Shown here in pieces: positions 55,221 to 64,000 of a DNA stretch of 64,000 nucleotides. The stretch lies in the NCBI GenBank assembly GCA_015143295.1, contig CM026557.1, positions 32,931,965 to 32,995,964 on the forward strand, given 5' to 3'. This DNA is from Tetracentron sinense. Its lineage: Eukaryota; Streptophyta; Magnoliopsida; Trochodendrales; Trochodendraceae. Position 1 is the first letter of the stretch. Every line of letters begins with the position of its first letter. The notes beneath the pieces are model-generated. The model did not search any database. It had not been told where the DNA came from and was given only the letters and a program-made list of their open reading frames with translations. Made by a program: the position numbers and the translations under genes.

Positions 55221-57329
55221 TGTTAACTTTTAGGTTTCTACCTAAAGCATTCATCTTGATTTTGATGATAACACAATAATGAAAGGATATTTGTGTTACT
55301 AATGTCTCAATGAGCTTAAGTGAACTTTAGTTAACCAAGAGCATTAACAAGCTATTCAATGGAAAAAACATGAAAAGACCATCTATGAAGAAGATTCATC
55401 AAGTGAGTCAAAGCCAATCTATTGGATCACTTTAAAGTCAAATTGAAGATCTTGTAGATCCTAAGTCATAGTCCAAGTTGGATTAAAGAAGAAAGAAGAT
55501 CATGAAGCTTAAAGCCAAATCCAGTTCAAGGTCAAGAATGAAGACTCAAGAAGGTTTAATGGTTTATGTTTATTGAGTCTAGAGTAACTTTTGTAAAAAA
55601 GTCCTCATAGTTTGGTCAAGTTGAATGTTCAAAATACTTAGATTGACTATAAGTTCCTTAAGACCCATGTTGATATCAATCTAAGGACCTAAACATGATA
55701 ATTATCTCTTTTAAGATAAAGGAAAAGACCAAGGAAATCATTCCCATTATATCGAAATAAGAAAATGAATTTTCTGGTACAATTTGGCCATTCGGACAAC
55801 CGAAAGGTTCACTCGGTCAACCGAATCAAGAATCCCAAAATCTGTCTGACCATGTGTTTCAAAAAACCAGTCAACTTTGGGATCCATTTTGACCATGAAT
55901 AAAGTAGAATTAGGATTTTTACATTAGAAACAAAATTGTTTTCCTTTGTATTCTGAGTCTACTGGAAGTTGAATCACCTAATTCCAATAAGCCAATCAAA
56001 AGTTATGATCGAAACATCGAGAGGCAAAAATGGAGCATCCGGATGACCCAGAAAATGGGATCACCATTAGGACGTCTGAATGGCTCGGGACAGAGTATTT
56101 TTTGACTTTGTAATGGCTAGTTTTCAATGACTCTTTTTGCACTAAATGCTACTCCAACGGCCATAAAACTTCTTGGACTATAAAATGAGATGATTTATGA
56201 ACAAAATAAGAACTCCAATCAATCTAGATCATTCAATCATTCACTCAAAGCTTAGATTTCTAAATCTATCAAAGTTGAACCTAAAATCCCTAAATCCCAG
56301 TTCTTGAGCTATTCAACTCCAATCTTTGGGAGATCTTCAAGTGAGCTAAGAGGGACTAATCAGCTTGTGTAAGGAGCCTCTAAAGTTTGTAAAACCACTT
56401 GTCTAAGTGTGTTCAAATCAAGAGGTCCGAGAGACTTTTGTCCATGAAGCCGAAGAGCTTTGTAAAGGCTTGATTAGGAGTGTAAACGAAGCGGATTCAG
56501 AGCGGATATTGGTATATCTGAATTCGTATCCGATTATATATCCGAATATCCGAATCTGAATAAATATCCGGCAGATAGTGAAATATGATATCCGTATTTG
56601 ACTCGATTAAAATATCCGGATTCGGATAGTATCCGAATTATCCAATTAATTTAAAAGAAATTAAAAATATAAATTAATATTTAAAAATATAAAAATTTAT
56701 ATTTAAAAAATATATTTTAAAGGTTATATTAATTTAAAATATATTATTTATATATATTATATAATCGGACGGATATTTATCGGATCGGATGTAACAGTAT
56801 CTGAATTCGTATCCGATTATAAACGGATAGTATTTTACTATTTGAATCCGCTTCAGCGGATACCTATCTGGATAATTATCCGACTACATGGATTCGGATA
56901 CGAATAATATCCGTACTCGTTTACAGCCTTAGGCTTGATCTAGTCCGTGAAGAAGATTGTAAATGTCTGGCCTCTACCCTGAAAGGGGGCTAAGTCTAAA
57001 GAGGATTGTTTCTTAGCAAGGTTAGGACTCGCCCGCAAGAAGTCTATGCGATTTGAGAATAAAATTGTGGGAATCCTTGAAGCGGGAAGCTGAAAGGCGG
57101 GGACATAGACAAGTTGTCGAATCTCATGAACAAATCCTTGGTGTCTATGTGTTTGCATCTCTTTAACTCTATCTCTTACTTTATTACCTTGAATGCTTGA
57201 GTAGAATTGCATAGTCTCTATTTCTCTTTAACTTGTTTAAGTTGAAATTCTGCTTAGGGAAGTAGAATAAATTTTAAATTTGCCATCGACCCTAATCACC
57301 CCTCCTATAGGGTCAATTCTTGGGCAACA
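55221..57329 (+). repeat. copia 5' LTR, with a hAT MITE inside
   Basis: Same sequence as the 3' LTR apart from scattered substitutions, small indels and the 465-bp MITE-plus-duplication insert. Without it the LTR is 1644 bp. Contains TTCGG...CCGAA palindromes (55795-55830) and an ACTATAAAATGAG TATA box near 56178. Confidence 0.93.
56475..56930. mobile_element. hAT MITE, TATCCGAAT-rich, 456 bp
   Basis: Empty-site proof: the 3' LTR (about 61318) has AGGCTTGATCTCG uninterrupted, while the 5' LTR has AGGCTTGAT at both 56466-56474 and 56931-56939. Ends TAGGAGTGTAAACGA and, reversed, TAAGGCTGTAAACGA. Arms are packed with ATATCCGAATTCGGATA words; the centre is AT-only. It inserted after the copia element did. 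Confidence 0.95.
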
Positions 57330-57330
57330 A

Positions 57331-57344
57331 TTGATATCAGAGCC
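57331..57344 (+). other. copia primer-binding site
   Basis: TTGATATCAGAGCC, one base past the LTR end; complementary, with one or two changes, to initiator methionine tRNA. Confidence 0.85.
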
Positions 57345-57405
57345 TAGGTCTCCGTTCTTATAGAAGATTTAACCATCTTAGAGAAAATATTTTTAATTGG
57401 CAAAA

Positions 57406-59013
57406 ATGAATAATGTTCATGGATCTACCATAAGAGAAGGCCAATCCACTCTTAGACCTCTTTTGTTTGAAGGTCAAAATTATAATTATTGGAAAGTAAG
57501 AATGATGTATTTCATTCAAGCTTTAGACTATAAGTGTTGGGAAGTAATTGTTAATGGTCCCCACATCCTTACTAAAAATGTAAATGATGTTGATATACCA
57601 AAAGATGAGGATGAATGGAAACAAGTCGACATTAAGCTTGTTCAAATTAATGCCAAGGCAATTAGTAATCTATATTGCGCATTAGTGCACAAGAATTTAA
57701 TAAAGTCTCGGCTTATGACTCTGTTAAAGAAATTTGGGATAAACTCCAAATTACTTATGAGGGAACTAACCATGTTAAAGAACAAAAAATTTGCATGTTA
57801 ATCCATCAATATGAAATGTTTAAAATGGTAGAAAATGAACCAATTTCTATTATGTTTTCTAGGATTACTAACATCTTAAATGAACTAAAATCTTTTGGAA
57901 AGATTTTCCTAAATGGAGAAATTGTAAGGAAAATCCTCCAGTCTCTTTCAAAGGAATGGGCACCAAAGGTGACGACCATCCAAGAAACAAAGGATTTGAC
58001 AAAATTACCCATGAATGAGCTACTCGGATCTTTAATGACCCATGAAGTAATCATGAGAAATCAAGATATCCAAGAAGAAGAGCCTACACCAAAATGAGGT
58101 CATGCTTTGAAGTCTTTACAAATAAGCTCAAGTGAAGATGAAAGTGAAGAAGAGGAGATTGAGAAGATGACAAGGAAATTCCAAAAGTTTTTGAAGCATA
58201 AGAAAAATCTTAAGAAGAGAACTTTCAAAAAGGAATTCGCCAAGGAATACATCAAGAGAAAATCAAGCGAGGACGAAGACATCATATGCTACAAGTGCAA
58301 AAAGCCTAGACATATCAAGCCGGATTGCCCCAAATTCAAGAAGAGTCATAACTACAAAACGGCAATGAAGGCTACAACATGGGATGACTTCGATTCAAGT
58401 GAGTGAAATTCTAGCTCAATGGATGAGGAGTGAGCCAACCTTTGCTTAATGGCTTATGGAGATGAAAATGAGGTAATTTCTTTCGATAATGAATCCTTAT
58501 CTTTTGAAGAATTACAAGAAGCTTATGGTGAATTATTTTGTGAATTCAAAACATTAGCTTCAAAAAATAAAAAGCTCAAGAAAGAAGTTTTTTTTTCTCT
58601 CAAATCAAAATGAAAATAAAATTTTGAAAGAAGAAAATGAGAAATTAAAAGAATAAGAAGAAGTTATTTCTTTGCCTATAGTATCAACTCTTACATGCAA
58701 TGAATGTGATAAATTAATTACAAAAGTTGATGACTTAACCAACATTGTAACTAAATTTTCAAATGGTAAAAAGACACTAGACACAATGCTTGGTAATCAA
58801 AAATGCATATTTGATGAAGCTGGATTAGCCTACAACTTGAAAATTAAGCAAAAAGATTATAAAAACTTTTTTACCTCTTGTAGTTCAAGAAATATTTATA
58901 CTTTTGTTGGTACTAAAAGAATTAGGCAAGTTTGGGTTCCTAAAGGAACTTCCTCTCCCAAGACTAATGTTGTTGGACCCAAAATGGTTTGGGTGCCAAA
59001 GAGTGCTACCTAA
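57406..59013 (+). pseudogene. copia gag polyprotein, frameshifted
   Basis: Starts at ATG 57406: STLRPLLFEGQNYNYWKVRM (the F-x-G-x-NY-x-W gag start), then after a one-base frameshift near 57685 SAQEFNKVSAYDSVKEIWDK, PISIMFSRITNILNELKSFG, NELLGSLMTHE, a stop at 58095, an acidic and basic coiled region, a zinc knuckle CYKCKKPRHIKPDC (58286-58330), further stops near 58404 and 58429, a second frameshift in a T-run near 58590, and the end part LTCNECDKL and VGPKMVWVPKSAT. That ending normally stands just before the copia protease, but here it ends in a stop and no pol follows. Confidence 0.9.
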
Positions 59014-60037
59014 ACTTATGGAGTAGGGTATACCTAAGTCAAGTTTTTTTAAATTAAAAATCTTATAAAAGAACTTGATTAATGATGCTTAATATGTTTG
59101 AAATATGTTTTAATGTTATGGTATGCTATGATGCTATGATATTGGTATTATGAGCCTTGAAACATGTTTTGATGGTATGATGGATGAAATGCTTGAATAA
59201 TTGATATGAGCCAATACTATGAATTGATGCCATAAATGAATGTTTCAATTGGTGTTATAAGGTTATTATGTAATGCTTGAAATATGTATATTTGATACTA
59301 TGATGCTTTAATGATTATGATATGATTTACAAATAGATGATAGGCTTGAAAAGCTATGCTTGATGGATGTTTTGAAGAAATGCTTCCATGACTTGAATGC
59401 TATGATACCTTCATGCTTAGTATGATTTGAATGTGAAATGTTTGATGAGTGGAATGATATATCATTGCACAATGTTCAATTGAATGATGCCGTAAGTCTT
59501 TGGTATCCACAGTGGCTATTACAGAGTAACTACCTAACAAGCTCAGGAATTAGAACATTCTTGTTCACTATTTGATGTTTGGTAAAATGATATAGTTGAT
59601 ATGAATATGTTTTGTGCTTGCAATAATTGAAAATGATTGTGTTTGAAAAATTTTGTTTGATATCATGTATATTCATGCTTTTTGATGATGTCAGGGGGAG
59701 AAATATGAAAATGGATTGATAACTCCTAAACCCCTAAAGTTTTTAAAATTTGGTATTTAGAGCCTATAAATTTTAAATGATAAAATTTGATAATTGGTAT
59801 AATGAGCTTAAAAGAAATATTCAAATTTGATTTCAATTGCTTGAAATGACTTAATCATATATGAATAAAATATTGAAATCATGACTAATGAATGGGCTAT
59901 CTAAGATATGCAATTAGTTAAATTCAAATCTAAATTTGATAATGCATATGTTTAGGGGGAGCTAACCTAAAAAATATATTGAATTTATTTGTTGAGGGAG
60001 AGCTTATTCCCAATCCATTCCATTATGTGTCATCATC
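59014..60037 (+). other. non-coding part of the copia element where pol is missing
   Basis: AT-rich, with many imperfect repeats of ATGCTTGAAATATG and TATGATGCTATGATA. The wording CAGGGGGAGAAATATG (59692) and TTAGGGGGAGCTAACC (59951) is typical of the region before a copia polypurine tract. Confidence 0.7.
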
Positions 60038-60050
60038 AAAAAAGGGGAGA
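60038..60050 (+). other. copia polypurine tract
   Basis: AAAAAAGGGGAGA directly before the 3' LTR start; this primes plus-strand synthesis in LTR elements. Confidence 0.88.
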
Positions 60051-60051
60051 T

Positions 60052-61715
60052 TGTTAGCTTTTAGGTTTCTACCTAAAGCCCCCATCTTGATTTTGATGAT
60101 AACACAATAATGAAATGATATTTGTGTTACTAATGTCTCTACGAGTTTAAGTGAACTTCAGTTAACCAAGAGCATTAACAAGTCATTCAATGGAAAAAGC
60201 ATGAAAATACCATATCTATGAAGAAGATTCATCAAGCAAGTCAAAGCCAAGCCATTGGATCACTTTGAAGTCAAATTGAAGATCTTATAGATCCTAAGCC
60301 ATAGTCCAAGTTGGATCAAAGAAGAAAGAAGATCATGAAGCTTAAAGCCAAATCCAGTTCAAGGTCAAGAATGAAGACTCAAGAAGGTTTAATGGTTTAT
60401 GTTTATTGAGTCTAGAGTGACTTTTGTAAAGAAGTCCTCATAGTTTGGCCAAGTTGAATGCTCAAAATACTTAGATTGACTATAGGTTCCTTAAGACTCA
60501 TGTTGATATCAATCTAAGGACCTAAACATGATAACTATCTCTTTAAAGATAAAGGAAAAGACCAAGGAAATCACTCCCATTATATCGGAATACGAAAATG
60601 GCTTTTCTGTGAAATTTGGCCATTCGGATGACCGAAAGGTTCACTCGGTCGACCGAATCAAGAATCCCAAAATCTGTCTGGCCATGTGTTCCAAAAAATC
60701 AATCAACTTCGGGACCCATTTTGACCATGAATAAAGCAGAATTAAGATTTTTACATTAGACATAAAATTGTTCCCCTTTTAAATTTTGAGTATACTGGAA
60801 GTTGAATCACCTAATTCTGGTAAGCCAATCAAAAGTTATGGTCGAAACACCGAGAGGCAAAAATGGAGCATTCGGACGACCTAGAAAATGGGATCACCAA
60901 TAGGACGTCCAAATGAACCATTCGGGCAACCGAATGGCTTAGGATAGAGCATTTTTGACTCTGTAACGACTAGTTTTCAACGGCTCTTTTTGCACTAAAT
61001 ATTACTCTAACAGCCATGAAACTTCTTGGGCTATAAAATGAGACGATTTATGAAAAAAATAAGAACTCCAATCAATCTAGATCATTCAATCATTCACTCC
61101 AAGCTTAGATTTCTAAATCTATCAAAGTTGAACCTAGAATCCCAAATCCCAGTTCTTGATCTATTCAACTCCAATCTTTGGGAGATCTTCAAGTGAGCTA
61201 AGAGGGATTAATCAACTCGTGTAAGGAGCCTCTAAAGTCTGTAAAATCACTTGTCTAAGTGTGTTCAAATCAAGAGGTCCGAGGGACTCTTGTCCGTGAT
61301 GCTGGAGAGCTTTGTAAAGGCTTGATCTCGCCCGTGAAGTAGATTGTAAAGGTCTGGCCTCTACCTGGAAAGGGGGTTAAGTCTTAGGAGGATTGTTCCT
61401 TAGCAAGGTTAGGACTCGCTTGCAAGAAGTCTATGCAATTTGAGAATAAAATATTGGGAATCCTTGAAGCGGGAAGCTGAAAGGCGGGGACTTAGACAAG
61501 TTGTCAAACCTCGTGAACAAATCTTTGGTATTTATGTGTTTGTATTTCTCTAACTCTATCTCTTACTTTATTACCTTGGATGCTTGAGTAGAATTGCATA
61601 TTCTTTATTTCTCTTTAACTTGCTTAAGTTGAAATTCCGCTTAGGGAAGTAGAATAAATTTTAAATTTGCCATCGACCATAATCACCCCCCTCTAGGGTC
61701 AATTCTTGGGCAACA
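60052..61715 (+). repeat. copia 3' LTR, 1664 bp, uninterrupted
   Basis: Partner of 55221-57329. It carries TTCGGATGACCGAA and TTCGGGCAACCGAAT palindromes (60624-60660 and 60929-60945) and a GCTATAAAATGAG TATA box (61030). The open frame 60528-60734 inside it is a chance frame. Confidence 0.93.
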
Positions 61716-62344
61716 GACCTGAGCCAGAAAAGATGGGTTTTTGGTGTTCGACCCTGTGCCGATCTCATCTGGGAGTCAACGATAATGCACACCCGACTGG
61801 AAAATCAAGACAGGAGAAGATGCCCGACTCGCGATAAAAGGTTGTGTTTGGGTTACTGATCAGTGGTTCTTTATAGTTTGACTGAGACTGTAATCAGTCG
61901 TGTTCCTCTTCACTCTAGATGAATACACTACCATGTTTGTTATATATCTTGTGATGCATGATTATTTAGTTTGAGTTATAGTATGGTTATTTAATTTGAC
62001 TTACAGTTTATTTCCTATTTTGATACACGGTTATTGTTTCGATAAAATGAGTTCTGATTTATCTCGTATACAAAATTTATTGTTATATTTTTAATTAAAA
62101 CTATATTATTATATCGATGACTGCTCCTCGATAGTGTAAACTATTACCGGGCGATGCCCTTCACTCACCCTTCGTTTCATCCTTCTAGGTGGCTTTATAG
62201 ACCAGTCAGAGTTCGATGAGTCCGACGACGTAGAAGGCATAGAAGAGTTCATAGACTGATGACCTGTGTGGAGTTGATCAGGTGGATCAAGCTAATACAG
62301 GAACTGTTCAAGGTGTTATATTTTGTTTTATATTCAGTTTATAA

Positions 62345-62515
62345 TCAGTGGGCCCCATAAAAATATTTGCTACCTACATTTGTTGCTTACCCTTGGAGTG
62401 AAAAATTTGAAAAGTAGCATATAGAGCTATCAAATATGTATATGAGGTAGCAAATGACATATTTGCTACTTCCATTTGCTACTTACCCTTGGAGATTGTC
62501 TAAGAGCTAGGATCC
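62345..62515. mobile_element. possible MITE with TAGCAAATATTT arms
   Basis: ATTTGCTACCTACATTTGTT plus GCTTACCCTTGGAG (62368-62400) recurs directly as ATTTGCTACTTCCATTTGCT plus ACTTACCCTTGGAG (62459-62493), with GAGGTAGCAAATGACATATT forming a local hairpin between. GTGGGCCCCATAAAAAT at the left is a common edge of such plant MITEs. Ends and target duplication unresolved. Confidence 0.5.
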
Positions 62516-62804
62516 CCATACTTAAAGGTAGTATTATAACACATACTATAAATATGTATCATTTGCTATTTTGTTTTACAAAACTTTGACTATGAAGATT
62601 TTGGATGGGAAACCAAGCTTTGGTAACTTGGTATTTATAGACTTAGGGGCTAATGGCATTAATGTAATTGAAGGTGAGGTAGCTGGGACAAAGAAAAGCC
62701 ATTGGGAGTCAACCTGTGCTGTCCAGGAGGGTGCAAAGCTCGAATTTCACAGAATACCTGGAATGGTGATAATTCCAGAACTATCATTCCTGGTTAAGGC
62801 AAAA
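62516..62804. other. unrecognised sequence with a 79-codon frame
   Basis: A frame at 62571-62810 has unremarkable amino-acid composition but no domain I recognise. It abuts a palindrome of the non-coding repeat family and may be part of that repeat. Not called as a gene. Confidence 0.35.
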
Positions 62805-63297
62805 ATATAAATGGCGGTAGAATAACTACCGCAATTTCTAGGTTTTTGTCAGAAAAGGACCTGAATGGCCTAGCTTAGGGTCTGAGACACTGTTCATTAA
62901 CATGAAAAAAGTAATGTCGGCAATCAGATTACTGACATTAATTGAATTTTCAAAAATTTGAATTACAGGCCCACCTAACAGTTGGTTGAAGTTTGTGGGC
63001 CCAAGTTTGGGCCCAAAGGATGCTTGGTTGTTGATTTTAGGCTCCAAACCTGGGTTTTGGTTCCAACTGAGCCTTGGGCACATGTTAGGTTTTAGGGCCT
63101 TAGCTAGGGCTCAGTTAGGGTTAGGTCTAGGGTTAAGGCTAGGGTTAAGTCTAGGATTAGGCCTAGGGTTAGGTCTAGGGTTAGGCCTAGGGTTAGGGTT
63201 ATGTTAAGGTCAAGGTGGGGGGTTAGGTTAGGCTAATAATAGTTAGGGCTACTAACCATAGTTGGGAAAGTGGTGTAAAAATTAGGTGCTTATAGTA
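62805..63297 (+). mobile_element. 3' part of a second copy of the non-coding repeat
   Basis: Shares with 50320-51047, in the same order: an ATGGCGGTA...TACCGC palindrome, GTTTGTGGGCCCAAGTTTGG against TTGTGGGCCCATGTTTGG, telomere-like CTAGGGTTAGGCC repeats (63088-63205), and the end GTGTAAAAATTAGGTGCTTA. Confidence 0.75.
63088..63205 (+). repeat. degenerate telomere-like repeats, second array
   Basis: CTAGGGTTAGGTCTAGGGTT-type units, about 12 bp each, inside the repeat copy. Confidence 0.85.
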
Positions 63298-64000
63298 TGT
63301 GTATACATAGTCTGGTTCATCAACTAGTGTAAACGTTCAAGACTCACTGCAAACACTGGTGAATTTTGACTTTGTATACTTAGATGATTGTAAAGTCTGA
63401 AAGACACCATCTACTGAAATATAATTTCTCCTAATTTTCTTAGAAATTTTAATTTTTTCTTTTGGAATTATTTAAAATAGTGGGGAATATTGGATATTTT
63501 AAATGAAGCTTTTAATTGGGGATTTTGTTTTCTATGTAAAATAAATAGTTTAACATCAAAAAACAACTAGTACTTTTTAAAGTATATTTAAAGTAGTGTT
63601 GGTAGAAGGCTTGGCCTTAAAGGGGCATTGAAACTTGTTACCCATCCCCCTTTGCCCATGTGACATTCTATGCTCAAAACCACAGGGTGCGCGCCCGCAT
63701 TGAGTCGAGTCAAGTCGAGTCTGTTGGGCAGGCTGAGTTATAACATAATATTATAATAATTTTTTGGTGTCCTTATTTAAGCATTTTTAGAAAAAATCCA
63801 AAACAACTTTGATTTTGAATTAATAACTGTTTTATGACTATTGGGTCTCATGTAACCTTTCTTAGAATCATTGTACATTTTAAAAAGGGTGTCTTAAACT
63901 TTATAAATATGATGCCTTCCATAGGTTTTAAATATACAATGAATTTACATTATGTTTCTCTGTCTTCTTCCTCTCTAAGCATTCTGTTTGCGTAAATTTA
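63298..64000. other. intergenic to the window end
   Basis: AT-rich, no gene. A small patch GAGTCGAGTCAAGTCGAGTC (63700-63719) is a probable scrap of the CGAGTCGACTCG hAT-MITE family. Confidence 0.5.

Larger units (their letters stand above)
55221..61715 (+). mobile_element. complete non-autonomous Ty1/copia element (gag only)
   Basis: Two LTRs (55221-57329 and 60052-61715) begin TGTTARCTTTTAGGTTTCTA and end TCAATTCTTGGGCAACA. Flanks CACCT (55216-55220) and GACCT (61716-61720) form a 5-bp target duplication with one change. A primer-binding site follows the first LTR and a polypurine tract precedes the second. The only coding region is a broken gag; protease, integrase, RT and RNase H are absent, so movement would have needed another element's enzymes. 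It lies inside the LTR that starts at 52728. Confidence 0.93.
52728..62340 (+). mobile_element. LTR inserted in the gypsy gag, containing a copia element; right end lost
   Basis: Begins TGTAACGACCCGTATTTTAG, the same start as the solo LTR at 3358, directly after the gag zinc knuckle. No 3' end of the GGGGCGTCACA type is found; after the nested copia (55221-61715) the LTR continues with CTTTATAGACCAGTCAGAGT and acidic-looking frames to about 62340, where a MITE-like sequence starts. The right boundary and target duplication (ACAGT expected) were not found, so it is truncated or extends in a form I cannot see. Confidence 0.5.

Noticed and set aside
60528-60734. Open frame of 68 codons as a gene
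   Set aside because: Falls in the copia 3' LTR; the matching part of the 5' LTR does not keep it open.
62571-62810. 79-codon frame with reasonable composition
   Set aside because: No family recognised and it runs into a repeat palindrome; kept only as an unrecognised stretch. A blastp with hits in several species would change this.
1-64000. A new multi-gene biological system or biosynthetic cluster
   Set aside because: Only two host genes are present, from unrelated families and far apart; everything else is transposon-derived or unrecognised.

Overview
The window is a stretch of a transposon-rich flowering-plant nuclear genome. The evidence is two spliced genes with plant-type GT-AG introns and plant-specific protein families (MAP65 and WAT1-related/UMAMIT), plus many plant transposon types: Ty3/gypsy and Ty1/copia LTR elements, hAT elements, a Helitron, Harbinger- and Mutator-like MITEs, and tRNA-derived SINEs. 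I cannot name the species; the large introns and deep nesting fit a TE-rich, probably woody, angiosperm. There are no bacterial features and no CRISPR array. Nearly all short open frames here are chance frames inside repeats or introns. Layout: (1) 101-24033, + strand: nine exons of a MAP65 microtubule-bundling protein gene whose 5' end lies before the window. One intron (672-15991) is 15.3 kb. Most of it is a broken hAT transposon on the minus strand, cut by an antisense gypsy-type LTR, itself cut by a hAT MITE, itself cut by a 2.84 kb solo LTR full of tandem repeats; a second LTR-like block sits in a hAT intron. Later introns hold a SINE with a hAT MITE inside it, a copia remnant, a LINE remnant and several MITEs. 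All splice junctions needed for the protein are intact. (2) 24034-34870: intergenic DNA with a Harbinger MITE carrying a hAT MITE, a 9-bp-TSD Mutator-like MITE, two SINEs, a Helitron with a doubled 3' end, a hAT MITE and a long fold-back element. (3) 34874-36973, - strand: an apparently intact seven-exon WAT1-related (EamA/drug-metabolite-transporter) gene with a TATA box. Head to head with it at 38117-38531 lies a truncated copy holding only exons 1-2. (4) 38532-46072: mostly unrecognised AT-rich DNA with MITEs and SINE-like pieces. (5) 46073 to about 62340: a second nest. A gypsy element (LTR, primer-binding site, decayed gag) has a non-coding repeat element in its LTR, and its gag is cut by another LTR, which contains a complete but pol-less copia element (55221-61715) whose 5' LTR carries a hAT MITE. 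(6) 62340-64000: repeat debris, including a second copy of the telomere-like non-coding repeat seen in region 5. The two genes show no functional link. I found no credible new multi-gene system. The most interesting points are the nested insertion histories with matching target-site duplications, hairpin arrays with covarying stems in a solo LTR, short palindromic arrays just upstream of the TATA boxes of four unrelated LTRs, the Helitron with a doubled terminus, and the inverted partial duplication of the transporter gene.
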